Assembly (NCBI GenBank): GCA_015520195.1
Contig: WAQN01000050.1
Coordinates: 1 to 49,612, forward strand
Reading direction: 5' to 3'
DNA length: 49,612 nucleotides
From: Desulfurococcales archaeon
GTDB lineage: Archaea > Thermoproteota > Thermoprotei_A > Sulfolobales > Acidilobaceae
Shown: positions 18,144-28,453 of the stretch, piece after piece
Position numbering within the stretch: position 1 is the first letter of the stretch
Layout of the letters: each line of letters begins with the position of its first letter
Position numbers and translations under genes: made by a program
The notes under the pieces: model-generated
Database searches by the model: none
What the model was told of the DNA's origin: nothing
What the model saw: only the letters and a program-made list of their open reading frames with translations

Positions 18144-20117
18144 CTATTCCTTCATTAGCTTCTTAAACTCCTCTATAGCGCTTCTAACTTCATCAACGGC
18201 TGATGGATCCTCCAGTGTAGTCACATCTCCCACTGGTTTACCGTGTAGTAGGGCTATCATTATTCTCCTCATTATCTTACCGCTCCTAGTCTTGGGTAGC
18301 TTGGAGACGAATAGGATCCTGCTCGGCACTGCTATTGGGCCTATCAGCTTTCTAACCTCCTCCTTTATCTCCTCCTCTAGCCTCTCGCTAGGCTCATATC
18401 CTGTCTTCAAGACTACGAAAGCCACTGGAACCTCACCCTTTATCGGGTCTGGCGCTCCGACTACTGCCGCCTCACTCACTGCTGGGTGGGATACTATAGC
18501 GTCCTCAAGTTCTATAGTGCCTAGCCTATGACCTGCCACGTTGAGTACCTCATCAGCGCGGCCTAGGAGCCAGAAGTAGCCGTCTTCATCTCTAACCGCA
18601 TAGTCTGCTGGATAGTAGATCCAGACTCCATCGCCAGGCCTGCTGAACATAGCCCAATAAGTCTTAATATACCTGTCCGGGTCTCCCCATATACCCATGA
18701 GCATGCCTGGCCATGGCTCCTTTATGACTAGTAATCCCTTCTCTCCTGGCTCAGCCTTCCTTCCGTCGGGGGTTAGGATGTCAGCCACTATACCTGGAAG
18801 TGGGTATGTTGCGCTGCCAGGCTTTAGGGGTACGAGTGATAAGCCTGGGGCAGGGGAGATCATTGCAGCGCCAGTTTCAGTCTGCCACCACGTATCTACT
18901 ATGGGAGCCCTGCCTCCCCCTATCTTCTTATAGTACCATCTCCATACCTCTGGGTTTATGGGTTCACCCACTGTGCCTAGTATTCTGATGGAAGATAGGT
19001 CATGCTTCTCTATCCACTTATCGCCATAGCGTAGTAATAGCCTAAGTAGTGTGGGGCTGGTGTAGAATACTGTAACGCTATACCTCTCAATCATACTCCA
19101 TATACGGTCTGGCTGAGGATAGTCTGGGGCTCCCTCATACATGACCTGAGTCTCTCCATGCATCAACGGACCATACACAATGTATGTATGCCCAGTTATC
19201 CAGCCTATGTCGGCAGCGCACCAGAATACGTCATCTGACCTCGGATCCCAGTTCCACTTGAATACGTTATAGACGTAAGTCATGTAACCGCCTACACTAT
19301 GCATTATACCCTTAGGCCTCCCAGTGGTACCACTGGTATAGAGTATAAAGAGCACGTCATCAGACTTTCTTGGCACAGGTTTAACGTAAGCCTTCACGGG
19401 AGCCTCATTTACCAGATCATGATACCAGTAGTCTCTCCCCTCTACCATGTTTACATCTACTCCAGCCCTCCTAACAACGACTACTTTCTCCACTCTCACA
19501 CCTCTATCCTCAGCTAGCTTGACAGCCTCATCCGCCGCCTTCTTGAGCTCAATCACCCTACCCCTCCTATAGAAGCCATCAGCAGTTATCAAGACCCTAG
19601 CCCTTGCATCAACTATCCTATCAGCCAGCGCTGACGAGCTGAAGCCTGAGAACACAACGCTGTGTATCCCTCCAAGCCTCGTTACAGCTAGCATAGACAC
19701 GGGAAGCTCAGGGATCATTGGGAGATAGATGGTTACTGCATCACCCTCCTTGACCCCCACGAGTTCCCTAAGGGCCCAAGCAAACCTATTCACTTCAACG
19801 TACAAGTCATAATATGATATAACCCTCCTATCCCCAGGCTCTCCCTCCCAGTAATAAGCTACTTTATTAGCAGTACTAGTCCCAATCCACTTGTCAAGGG
19901 CGTTCAAGTTAATATTGGTGTAGCCACCCTTAAACCACCTATAAAATGGCGGGTTAGAGCGGTCGAGCACCTGATCCCATGTCTTAATCCATATCAGCTC
20001 CCTAGCCCTCTCATCCCAGAACCTCTCAATATCCTCAATACTCTTCCTATAATATTCTAAATACCTATCCTTGTCAGGAACATAAACCTCTGAGAATGGA
20101 AGCGCCTCCTCTGACAT
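18144..20117 (-). CDS. acsA: Acetyl-CoA synthetase (AMP-forming)
   Basis: LFILYTSGTTGRPKGIMHSVGGY; VDTWWQTETGAAMISP; LPKTRSGKIMRR. Confidence 0.96.
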   Translation of the reverse strand: MSEEALPFSEVYVPDKDRYLEYYRKSIEDIERFWDERARELIWIKTWDQVLDRSNPPFYRWFKGGYTNINLNALDKWIGTSTANKVAYYWEGEPGDRRVISYYDLYVEVNRFAWALRELVGVKEGDAVTIYLPMIPELPVSMLAVTRLGGIHSVVFSGFSSSALADRIVDARARVLITADGFYRRGRVIELKKAADEAVKLAEDRGVRVEKVVVVRRAGVDVNMVEGRDYWYHDLVNEAPVKAYVKPVPRKSDDVLFILYTSGTTGRPKGIMHSVGGYMTYVYNVFKWNWDPRSDDVFWCAADIGWITGHTYIVYGPLMHGETQVMYEGAPDYPQPDRIWSMIERYSVTVFYTSPTLLRLLLRYGDKWIEKHDLSSIRILGTVGEPINPEVWRWYYKKIGGGRAPIVDTWWQTETGAAMISPAPGLSLVPLKPGSATYPLPGIVADILTPDGRKAEPGEKGLLVIKEPWPGMLMGIWGDPDRYIKTYWAMFSRPGDGVWIYYPADYAVRDEDGYFWLLGRADEVLNVAGHRLGTIELEDAIVSHPAVSEAAVVGAPDPIKGEVPVAFVVLKTGYEPSERLEEEIKEEVRKLIGPIAVPSRILFVSKLPKTRSGKIMRRIMIALLHGKPVGDVTTLEDPSAVDEVRSAIEEFKKLMKE

Positions 20118-20597
20118 AACGGATCACCCCCCATTAGAGGGACGCAAACCGTTAATCGAGATATAACTAGGAGATATTAAAATCTTAATTTAAACCTTAA
20201 AACAATCTCACCACGATACCAGATTTTATCATTTATAGACGCAGATGATAGCATGTTACTTTTGATGTTATAACAGAGCTTAATCTGATTTTTAGGTACT
20301 CTAGGTTGCCGCCTATAGAGTTTTAAAAGCTTGTAGAGTAGAATGCTGTGGTATCACTTTTACTCTAAACCTATAGCTATTGAGGAGAAATGCCTGAAGT
20401 AAAGACTTAATAATTATGGGTTACTAATACTATGTAGGCTTTAGAGTATTTAAAGAACTTGGCATTGAAGTTGTATATGTGTCTCTAGTAGATCGAGTTT
20501 AGGAAAAGCAAGATCCATAATTATATACATGAATATATTAACTTTATAAACTTAATTAAAGAATAAATAGAGGAGTTGGCTTATATGGTGGCCAACA

Positions 20598-20954
20598 ATG
20601 AATATACGTTTAAGAACAATACTTATACCAGTTGAAGATCTAGAGAGGGAGTTGTTATTCTGGGAAAGACTGGGCTTAAGGTTATTGTCTAGAGAAGACG
20701 GCTACGTTAGGTTTGAGGCGTCACCTGGAGTTGTATTAGCTCTATGGGAAACGAAGGATCAGAATAAAAGGGAAGTGGAGCTTAAGTTCCTAGTAGACAA
20801 TATAGAGGAAGCTTACAAGGAGCTCTCTAAGAGGGGAGTGGAGTTCTTAGGCTCTATAAGGACCGAAGAGGATGGCTTTAAATGGGCTATATTTAAGGAT
20901 CCCGAAGGACGCATATATACTTTGATGGAGTTTCCTGGAACAAGTAAACCGTAG
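20598..20954 (+). CDS. VOC/glyoxalase-family protein
   Basis: LRTILIPVEDLERELLFWERLGLRLLSREDGYVRFEASPGVVLALWE...FKDPEGRIYTLMEFPG. Confidence 0.85.
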   Translation: MNIRLRTILIPVEDLERELLFWERLGLRLLSREDGYVRFEASPGVVLALWETKDQNKREVELKFLVDNIEEAYKELSKRGVEFLGSIRTEEDGFKWAIFKDPEGRIYTLMEFPGTSKP

Positions 20955-21468
20955 CCATATACGATCGAGACCACTAAAGATCGATATATCCTTTTTTAGA
21001 TGCTAATTACTGGCTAAACTATCCTAGAATCGTGGCTATCCACTATTTTGCTAGAGAACTCTTCCTCACACTGTCCTTAGCTTCTCAATGCATTTTCTTC
21101 ATAACCTTGTTTCTTCGCTCTTTGTATATTATTTCCCTTATACCCTTATAAGAGCTCACTGTAGCTCCTTGGATTATAGTGGCATGGTTGTCCTTTTGAA
21201 GGGTTGAACGTTGATACCTTAAACATGGTTATCCTCATTTAGTAGGCTTAAGCTAGCTGAGTGGATACTCCTTTAGTGGGTTGCTCATAGTGTTATACTA
21301 TACATTTGAGGAATGGGAGGGAATGTGTATAGACATATCATTTTAATTAGTATTTTAGGCTTACCTCTTGAACTGCCCTGATAATAAAGGAAGCTATACT
21401 ATAGTATTACCTTGCAATCCTATTCTAATCATGGTAGTGTGACTATTCTATTCCTTGGGGGTATCGAG

Positions 21469-21795
21469 ATGAAAGGTAACAAGGGGCTATGGTTCTTAGC
21501 AGAGGAGGATGCTGAGCGGCTAAGGAGGATGGCTAGGAGGAGTAGGAATCCGCATGTGGCCGCTGTACTGTTACTAGCCTCTCAGACGCTTCATGACTTC
21601 TCATTGGATGCTATAAGGGGTTCTGTATCCAACGACGTGTTGATTAGGCTTGAGAGTCTTGAGAGGCTGTTTAAGTTATATGGCCTGCCAGCAGGGCTGA
21701 TCTCAAAGTATAGGAGAGCAGCTTTGAAGTTGAGTTTGCCGTCTTTGCTAGAGGGTGTTCCTAGCATGGGTGAGCCCTTGGGGATGCCTATATGA
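21469..21795 (+). CDS. Hypothetical protein (ORF start extends to 21412; ATG at 21469 preferred)
   Basis: Intact ORF MKGNKGLWFLAEEDAERLRRMARRSRNPHVAAVL; coding-like codon use. Confidence 0.6.
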   Translation: MKGNKGLWFLAEEDAERLRRMARRSRNPHVAAVLLLASQTLHDFSLDAIRGSVSNDVLIRLESLERLFKLYGLPAGLISKYRRAALKLSLPSLLEGVPSMGEPLGMPI

Positions 21796-22305
21796 GCATT
21801 CCTCCAGGGTGAATACTACACTCTCGTACCCGTCTATCTTGGTGCCTCTGTTTACCTTAATTATGGCTATATTGCTTTTCAAGGTTACTTCACCTGGACT
21901 CTCTATTGCCTCTATTCTTATACATGGCTGTGCAATCCAGTATACTGTGTAGGGATATTCCGCTTGGGTGGGTTCATAGAAGTTCTCATATATGTTCCTA
22001 CCTATACGTGGCCTGTAGGGAATTGTAGTGTAGAATGTTACGCTGACTCTTCCCTTGTTTTCCCGTATCTCTATTGAGGCGTTTTCAACTCTAGGCCTGA
22101 CGTCTAGACCGTTTATTATGACTCTCTCTTCATCCATTAATTCCTGCATATTCCTCCTTAAAGTATCCTCTTCCTTGGCTAGCAGGTCTGGCTTGCTTGA
22201 GAGGCTTGCATATTCTCCTTCTTCATCTATGTAGTCGAATACTATGATATAATGTATCAATCCGTGTGTCACTATGAAGAATCCCTGGCCGTATACTGGA
22301 ATCAA
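21748..22305 (-). CDS. Hypothetical protein
   Basis: Intact ORF, 6 nt from upstream gene 22312-22602 on the same strand. Confidence 0.7.
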   Translation of the reverse strand: MIPVYGQGFFIVTHGLIHYIIVFDYIDEEGEYASLSSKPDLLAKEEDTLRRNMQELMDEERVIINGLDVRPRVENASIEIRENKGRVSVTFYTTIPYRPRIGRNIYENFYEPTQAEYPYTVYWIAQPCIRIEAIESPGEVTLKSNIAIIKVNRGTKIDGYESVVFTLEECSYRHPQGLTHARNTL

Positions 22306-22311
22306 GTCACC

Positions 22312-22602
22312 TTACCCTCGCTCCTTCAGTTTAACTCTGAATACGCCGATCTTGACGTGCTCCTCGTCCGTATCAATTACTTTTTTGAGTTCTGCCTCTA
22401 TACCATATTCAGCCATTACGTATGCTAGATCCTCTATCCAATCTACTATACCGCAAGACTCACAGAATGTGCCCTCAAATGCTACTACCACCTCTTCACC
22501 GCTAGTCCTTATTAGATGCGCTGTAGCCTCGGGAGATCTGTATCTATTGTAGAGCTCTATAGACTCTCTTATCAGAGCCAGTACTCTAGCCTGCATACTC
22601 AT
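22312..22602 (-). CDS. Hypothetical protein with a CESC motif
   Basis: VVAFEGTFCESCGIVDWIEDLAYVMAEYGIEAELKKV. Confidence 0.7.
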   Translation of the reverse strand: MSMQARVLALIRESIELYNRYRSPEATAHLIRTSGEEVVVAFEGTFCESCGIVDWIEDLAYVMAEYGIEAELKKVIDTDEEHVKIGVFRVKLKERG

Positions 22603-22655
22603 TTAAACCCCCATTAGGTAGCTTCTAACCATGGAAGGTTATAATTCCAGTTTAG

Positions 22656-23000
22656 GTGTATTCGATGGGGAACATCATACTCGCCGTGATAATAGGGTTC
22701 CTAGCTATGGTGACGGTAGGCGTGGCCCTACCAGTAATAGGCCCTATACTGGCAGGATTACTAGCTGGAATAATAGCGGGTGAGAGCCCGCTTAGAGGCA
22801 TGACGGCAGGATTCACTGCGGGGATTATAGGCGCAGTTATCTTTAAGATACTCCTAGCGGTGATAGGATTCATAATAGCTGGGCCTATAGGAGCGATAGC
22901 TGGATTCATAATAGGTATGGCCCTGATAATACTATCACTTTACCTGGCAATACTAGGAGCTATAGGAGGAGCAATCGGAGGACTACTATCAAGAAGATAG
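22656..23000 (+). CDS. Glycine-rich hydrophobic membrane protein (DUF5518-like)
   Basis: ILAVIIGFLAMVTVGVALPVIGPILAGLLAGIIAGESPLRGMTAGFTAGIIGAVI. Confidence 0.75.
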   Translation: MYSMGNIILAVIIGFLAMVTVGVALPVIGPILAGLLAGIIAGESPLRGMTAGFTAGIIGAVIFKILLAVIGFIIAGPIGAIAGFIIGMALIILSLYLAILGAIGGAIGGLLSRR

Positions 23001-23332
23001 GCCAGCCACCCCTATAACCCGCCTTCTGTACTACAACGGCATTAGACTAAGCGGACACCCCCAGGGGCATCGCGCGGCGCCTCATAGCCCCCGGGGCCTT
23101 GCTCCGCTAGGGCCAGCCGTTTCAACGCATCCCCCACCCTCTACGGCGGATTACTGCCCAGCTGTTACCAGCTGGGCCTTGCCGCCTCATACTCACTGGG
23201 TGGGGGCCGTCTCGTTTCTGTGCTGTTGCCACGGGTTTCACCCGTGCCCCTTGCGGGGCCTAGCTGCCGCGGGGAGGGCGGAGTTTCCTTAGGCCCTTTG
23301 GCGGGCCCATGGGCCGTTAGGGGTGGCTGGCC
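23000..23332 (-). ncRNA. rnpB: RNase P RNA
   Basis: GC-rich island; perfect 15-bp terminal helix ggccagccaccccta/taggggtggctggcc; minus strand carries ggaaactccgcc (CR-I-like), acagaaacgagac, and the diagnostic acagaaggcgggttatagg near the 3' end. Confidence 0.96.
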
Positions 23333-23341
23333 TATCCGTTA

Positions 23342-24433
23342 TTATTTCTTGGTTGTGTTGAGCTTTATCTTGGTTCCGGTTTTGCTGTCGAAGAAGTGTA
23401 TGTGTTTTTCTTCTATGTATATCTTTGTTCTAGTTCCTATATTAACGTGTTCTGGAAGGCTTGTTGTCTTTGCTACGAGTATTGTGTCTCCTACTTTTAC
23501 GTGTACTATGTAGTCTGCTCCTAGGTTCTCTATGAAGTCTATTATTCCCTCCATCTCCACGTGGGGTCCTGAGGGTTTATCTCCTATCTGTATCTTCTCC
23601 GGTCTGACTCCGATGACTATGTTGCCGCCTGTTAACGTGCTTGGCTGATTCGATAATTTAATCTCATATCCTGGTATCTCTATCACGCCATCTACTACTC
23701 TAGCTTTTATCAGGTTCATCTGCGGGGAGCCTATGAATCCTGCTACGAATGTATTAGCTGGATCATCATAGACTTCTTGGGGGGAGCCGACCTGCATTAT
23801 CTGGCCCTCGCTCATAACCGCTATCCTATCAGCTATGACCATAGCCTCCGTCTGGTCGTGTGTCACGTATACCATGGTCACTCCAACCTTCCTCTGTAGC
23901 TTCTTTATCTCGCTCCTCATCTTAACCCTCAATAGTGCATCTAGGTTACTCAAAGGCTCATCCATTAGTAGGACCTCTGGTTCAACGACTATAGCCCTTG
24001 CAACAGCTACCCTCTGCCTCTGCCCTCCACTGAGCTGGTGGGGATACCTGTCCAACAATTCCTCTATCTGTAAGAGCTCGGCTGCCCATTTAACTCTCCT
24101 CCTAATCTCCTCGTCCCTAACCTTCTTTATCTTCAATGGAAATGCTATGTTATCGTAGACCTTCATGTGAGGCCAGACAGCATATGACTGGAATACCATT
24201 GATATATTCCTGTCCTTTGGAGGCAGATTAGTGACTTCTCTATCGTCAAAGAAAACTCGGCCCTCGGTAGGCTTCTCAAGCCCAGCTATTATCCTAAGGG
24301 TAGTAGTCTTACCACAACCACTAGGGCCGAGGAGAACCATTATCTCTCCATCCCTTATCTCAAGATTTATCCCTTTAAGGGCAGTCGTCCTCCCAAACCT
24401 CTTCACTATACCCTCAAGCCTCACCCCAGCCAT
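23342..24433 (-). CDS. ABC transporter ATP-binding protein, MalK/UgpC-like
   Basis: LLGPSGCGKTTTLRIIAGL; LSGGQRQRVAVARAIVVEPEVLLMDEPLSNLDALLR; C-terminal TOBE-like region. Confidence 0.94.
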   Translation of the reverse strand: MAGVRLEGIVKRFGRTTALKGINLEIRDGEIMVLLGPSGCGKTTTLRIIAGLEKPTEGRVFFDDREVTNLPPKDRNISMVFQSYAVWPHMKVYDNIAFPLKIKKVRDEEIRRRVKWAAELLQIEELLDRYPHQLSGGQRQRVAVARAIVVEPEVLLMDEPLSNLDALLRVKMRSEIKKLQRKVGVTMVYVTHDQTEAMVIADRIAVMSEGQIMQVGSPQEVYDDPANTFVAGFIGSPQMNLIKARVVDGVIEIPGYEIKLSNQPSTLTGGNIVIGVRPEKIQIGDKPSGPHVEMEGIIDFIENLGADYIVHVKVGDTILVAKTTSLPEHVNIGTRTKIYIEEKHIHFFDSKTGTKIKLNTTKK

Positions 24434-24442
24434 GCCCTTGGA

Positions 24443-25267
24443 TCACCTCACAGTTATACCCCACATGGTCACTAGGTATCTCCTAGCAACAAATACAAAC
24501 ACTAGGGCTGGAGCCACTATTATGAAGTTAGCGGCGAACTTGAAAAAGTCAGGTGCAGCCAACGCCGATGTAAGTATGAAGGCTGGTAGGGTTCTATTCG
24601 TTAGTGTGAGGACTGCTGCTATGAATACCTCATTCCATGAGAGTAGGAATGTGAACATGGCAGCAGCTGCCAGTCCGGGTAGTGCTAGGGGTATTGTTAT
24701 TCTCAGGAACACACCTATTGGTGATAGGCCGAATACCATGCCAGCCTCCTCCAGGTCTCTAGGGACCCCTGCGAAGACGCTTGATGTTATGAGGACTACG
24801 AATGGCAGAGCCATTGCTGTGTGTGCAAGTGCTACGCCGACTAGCGTGTCACTTAGACCTATCCTTATATATAAGGCCACTAGTGGAACCGCTATTATCA
24901 TTACCGGGAACATCCTCATGCCTATTAGGGCAAGCTTCAACGCATCCCTTCCAGGGAAGACGTATTTAGCGAATGCATAGCCTGCTGGTAGTCCTAGGAG
25001 GAAGCTTAATGCGACGGTGAGTAATGCTACTATAACGCTATTCTTTACAGCATACAAGGCCCCAGCCTCGAAGAGTAGGAACCTGATCTGCTCTAGGCTA
25101 TAACTCAATGGTATGGGGGTTCTCTCGTATAATGCCGTCCTCTCGGAGAAAGCGTAGAGGATTGATATGACTAGTGGGACTCCTATCCATGATACTATGA
25201 GTACTGCTGCCCAGGCCTTAACTACACCCTTAAGCCTCTCTCCCAAGGTATAGGTATGAATGGTCAT
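24443..25267 (-). CDS. ABC sugar transporter permease, MalG-like
   Basis: Multi-TM, LEEAGMVFGLSPIGVFLRITIPLALPGLAAAAMFTFLLSWNEVFIA (EAA loop). Confidence 0.92.
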   Translation of the reverse strand: MTIHTYTLGERLKGVVKAWAAVLIVSWIGVPLVISILYAFSERTALYERTPIPLSYSLEQIRFLLFEAGALYAVKNSVIVALLTVALSFLLGLPAGYAFAKYVFPGRDALKLALIGMRMFPVMIIAVPLVALYIRIGLSDTLVGVALAHTAMALPFVVLITSSVFAGVPRDLEEAGMVFGLSPIGVFLRITIPLALPGLAAAAMFTFLLSWNEVFIAAVLTLTNRTLPAFILTSALAAPDFFKFAANFIIVAPALVFVFVARRYLVTMWGITVR

Positions 25268-26139
25268 AATGTCACCTCCAGGTGCCTGGCTCTAAGAGTC
25301 CTTATGTATATAAAGCCGAAGGACAGGGATATCGCTGCAATTATCAATGCGTATAACGCTGCCACTCCCTCATGTCTGAGCTCTGTTAACTCATAGTATG
25401 CCTCTCCAGCTAGGACTGGTATATTCCTTCCCGCTAGTATCCAGACGACACCGAATATCTGAAATGCGAAGAGCGTCCTGATTATGAGGGCTGATTGTAG
25501 GCTGGGTTTCAGCATGGGTAGTATTATCTTTGTAAGCTTCTGCATCCAGCTGGCCCCGAAGACCTCGGCAGCCTCTATTAGGTCTCTACTTAGAAGCTGT
25601 AGGCCTGCAAATAGTATAACGAATACTATAGCCATCGACCTCCATACCTCTGTGACTACTATAGCCAGTAGCATCCTTACCTTGAATTCGCTCCCGAAAA
25701 CCTGTATAGGCTGGTCTATCAAGCCAAGCGATATTAGCAGGTTATTCATGAACCCGTTACTAGTTAAGATCGAATACCATATGAGCCCTGCTGCTACGTC
25801 ACTAATAGTTAACGGGATAATAACCATGTATAATATTAAGTCGCGTCCCTTAAATGAGTTGTAGAGGAATAATGCGATAAGTAGTGCAAGGGCCGTTTCA
25901 ATGGGTATTACTATTGCCGTTATAGTTAAGGTGTACCTAAACGCCTCAGTGAACTTAGAGAGGGGGCTACCCACTAGATATCTTATATTTGCTAAGCTTA
26001 GCGCTCCCTCCTCGAAGAACGACAAGTATATGGCCTCGCTTAGGGGATATGCTATAAAGAACCCCATATAAATGAATGCAGGGGCTATCAAGAGGAACGC
26101 CTTATGTTTAGGTGTAAGCCTCAAGTTGATAGGCACCAC
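25264..26139 (-). CDS. ABC sugar transporter permease, MalF-like
   Basis: Multi-TM, LIEAAEVFGASWMQKLTKIILPMLKPSLQSALIIRTLFAFQIFG. Confidence 0.92.
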   Translation of the reverse strand: MVPINLRLTPKHKAFLLIAPAFIYMGFFIAYPLSEAIYLSFFEEGALSLANIRYLVGSPLSKFTEAFRYTLTITAIVIPIETALALLIALFLYNSFKGRDLILYMVIIPLTISDVAAGLIWYSILTSNGFMNNLLISLGLIDQPIQVFGSEFKVRMLLAIVVTEVWRSMAIVFVILFAGLQLLSRDLIEAAEVFGASWMQKLTKIILPMLKPSLQSALIIRTLFAFQIFGVVWILAGRNIPVLAGEAYYELTELRHEGVAALYALIIAAISLSFGFIYIRTLRARHLEVTL

Positions 26140-26252
26140 CCGATATTATGGTAAAAAGTCCCTACTTAGACTTGAATCCGAGATGAACTTAAAAAACATA
26201 TTTGGTGAAAGTTGAAAGAAGATAGATATAGCGATCCTAAAAGGGCTGTAGC

Positions 26253-27704
26253 CTACTTATCAGGAGGCGGTAGAGGAGCATTCACTTCCTCGAAGATCCT
26301 GTTGAGGTCTGCCGCTAGAACTGGTAGTACCTCCGCTGGATTCTGGCCTTCTAGGACTATTTTCTCGAATGCAGTCCTATATATACTTGAGAACTCTCCT
26401 CCCTTAGCACCTAGACTTGGTATAAGGGCTACCAGGGAGTCCGGGGTGTTTAGCTGTTTGCTTACTCCGTCAACCATTACCTTTAATGGGCCTGTTGCCA
26501 CCTTGCCTGAAGCCTCATTTACGCTGGGGAAGAAGCCGACATTCTGGAGCACCATGACTTGGGTCTCAGGCCTTGTTAAATACTCTATGAGCTTCCATGC
26601 CTCCTCAGGGTGGGGTGCATTCTTAGGTATTGCTAACCCTGCTATTACCAGTATATAGCCTCTACCCTTAGGGCCTGCTGGTGTTGGCACTACCACGAAG
26701 TCCTCGGGTTTTGTAGTGATTGCATCCTTTATCCTAGCCGTGTGATCCCAGGCTATTAATACATCGCCTCTTAACAGTGGATCAGCCATTGCATCGTAAG
26801 TTGTGCTGGCTGGGTTAACGTAGTTCCAGAGCTCTTTTAGGTAGTTCCACATATCTATCGCCGCTTGGCTGTCAAAGTTCTTTACCTGGGCTCCCGTGAA
26901 TGATGGATATAGGTATCCATGGAGGAATCTATGGAAGAGCCCCTTTGGTCCAGCAGGGAATCCCAGGGCTTTCTTGCCTGTCTGCTCGTAGAGGTTCTTA
27001 GCCCAGTCTAGTAGTGCCTGGTAAGTCCATTTGCTGCTTCCACTTATTACGTCATCCATCGTCAATCCTTCGGGTAGGTAATTGAAGGCCTCCTTGTTGA
27101 CGACGAACACGTATGTAGCAGTCATCCATGGGACGTAAGCCTTTATACCGTAGAGGTTACTATAGTCCTCAAGTATCTTCGGGAACGTTCTATCTGGTAG
27201 GGAGCCGAATTTACTTAGATCCATTAGCCATCCGTTGCTGGCAAAGTAGTCTAGGCCACCGTGGAGGTCTCCTATGACATCAATAGTTACCTTGCCAGCC
27301 TTCATCTCAGACTCTAATCTAGTGCTAAGATCCTCATAGCTTATACCTATAAACTCTACTTTAATCCCTGTCTCCTGGGTAAATGGCGGTAATAGCTTGT
27401 TCTTAACGAAGGCCTGCTCTTCAACTGGCACCATCTGTGTCGACGCAAATATCAATGTGACCTCTTTCTTAACAGGTGTAGTCTCTTCAGGGGAAGTAGT
27501 GGGTGTAGTCTTGGGTGTAGTCTTTTCAGGAGTCTGAACAGCAGGCGACGGCGTCTCTTCTGGAGTTGTAGTTTCTTCTCCAGGGCCTCTAGTGGTTATG
27601 GCCACTGCTACTATTGCTAGGATGATTATAATGATTACAACTGCGGCTTGGGTAGTGGTTATAGCTCTATTTAATCTACCCGCCATTCCATTCCACCAAC
27701 TCAT
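26253..27704 (-). CDS. ABC transporter extracellular solute-binding protein (family 1)
   Basis: Signal anchor, Thr/Pro-rich linker TTTPEETPSPAVQTPEKTTPKTTPTTSPEETTP, then family-1 SBP domain. Confidence 0.92.
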   Translation of the reverse strand: MSWWNGMAGRLNRAITTTQAAVVIIIIILAIVAVAITTRGPGEETTTPEETPSPAVQTPEKTTPKTTPTTSPEETTPVKKEVTLIFASTQMVPVEEQAFVKNKLLPPFTQETGIKVEFIGISYEDLSTRLESEMKAGKVTIDVIGDLHGGLDYFASNGWLMDLSKFGSLPDRTFPKILEDYSNLYGIKAYVPWMTATYVFVVNKEAFNYLPEGLTMDDVISGSSKWTYQALLDWAKNLYEQTGKKALGFPAGPKGLFHRFLHGYLYPSFTGAQVKNFDSQAAIDMWNYLKELWNYVNPASTTYDAMADPLLRGDVLIAWDHTARIKDAITTKPEDFVVVPTPAGPKGRGYILVIAGLAIPKNAPHPEEAWKLIEYLTRPETQVMVLQNVGFFPSVNEASGKVATGPLKVMVDGVSKQLNTPDSLVALIPSLGAKGGEFSSIYRTAFEKIVLEGQNPAEVLPVLAADLNRIFEEVNAPLPPPDK

Positions 27705-27971
27705 ATTATAATTTATACTATGATAAAGACACTAATAAATTTCCTATAAAGGGTTCTTCAATACGTAGGGCAGGCATATTAGGCCTCTAGAAATGCATTA
27801 TAAACAACAATAATAGCTCCTCAATAGTTAGGTCGTAGATATCTTCTTAGAATTATTTTAATTTAATCCTAGAGTAACTTGACGTTTAGAGTTATACCCT
27901 GTTATGTCTCTCTAAGGGTTTTTAAAGTTCTCTGCAATACTAATTCTGGCCTGAATCTATCGGGGATTGGA

Positions 27972-28415
27972 ATGGGAGGTGCACTTAAAGCTTCAGCTAT
28001 TATAGCATCGATACTATTATACTCTACTATAGTGATAGGAAGCTTCGTTAAAGCACTCGATGCAGGGCTGGCATGTGGGACAGACTGGCCTACGTGTAAC
28101 GGGTATATTATACCTCCAGACTTATTCAGCGACCGTAGTGTTCTGCTCGAATACATGCATAGACTAGTTGGTGGCCTTGCATCGCTATTCATAATCATAA
28201 CTTTCATCTATTCTATGCTCTACGGAAGACGCCAGGATAAGTTACTAGCTAGTATCACGGTGCTTCTAATAGTAGTTCAGGTCTTGCTTGGCATGGCTGT
28301 AATTAAATCTTACCTTGACGAGCTCATAGTTGCCCTGCACCTGTCATTCGCGACTGCCTCTCTAGTTGCAGCATCTATACTTGCATACTCGCTGGCTACA
28401 TGTAAAAGTAGTTAA
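27972..28415 (+). CDS. ctaA: Half-size heme A synthase (CtaA/Cox15-like, 4 TM)
   Basis: VIGSFVKALDAGLACGTDWPTCNGYIIPPD...LLEYMHRLVGGLASL, HLSFATASLV; about 148 aa. Start taken at ATG 27972. Confidence 0.85.
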   Translation: MGGALKASAIIASILLYSTIVIGSFVKALDAGLACGTDWPTCNGYIIPPDLFSDRSVLLEYMHRLVGGLASLFIIITFIYSMLYGRRQDKLLASITVLLIVVQVLLGMAVIKSYLDELIVALHLSFATASLVAASILAYSLATCKSS

Positions 28416-28453
28416 GAGCTGGATTTAACTCATCTAAACGAGTCTATTATAGT

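Noticed and set aside
18115-18531. 138-aa Ser/Thr-rich plus-strand ORF
   Set aside because: Antisense to acetyl-CoA synthetase; low-complexity Ser/Leu composition typical of spurious frames. The same reasoning applies to other S/T-rich ORFs opposite lysS, pcn, cstA, the ABC genes and the OFOR genes.
22652-22909. 85-aa minus-strand ORF rich in NPI/PAI repeats
   Set aside because: Exact antisense of a Gly/Ile/Ala-rich membrane protein; the repetitiveness is a mirror effect.
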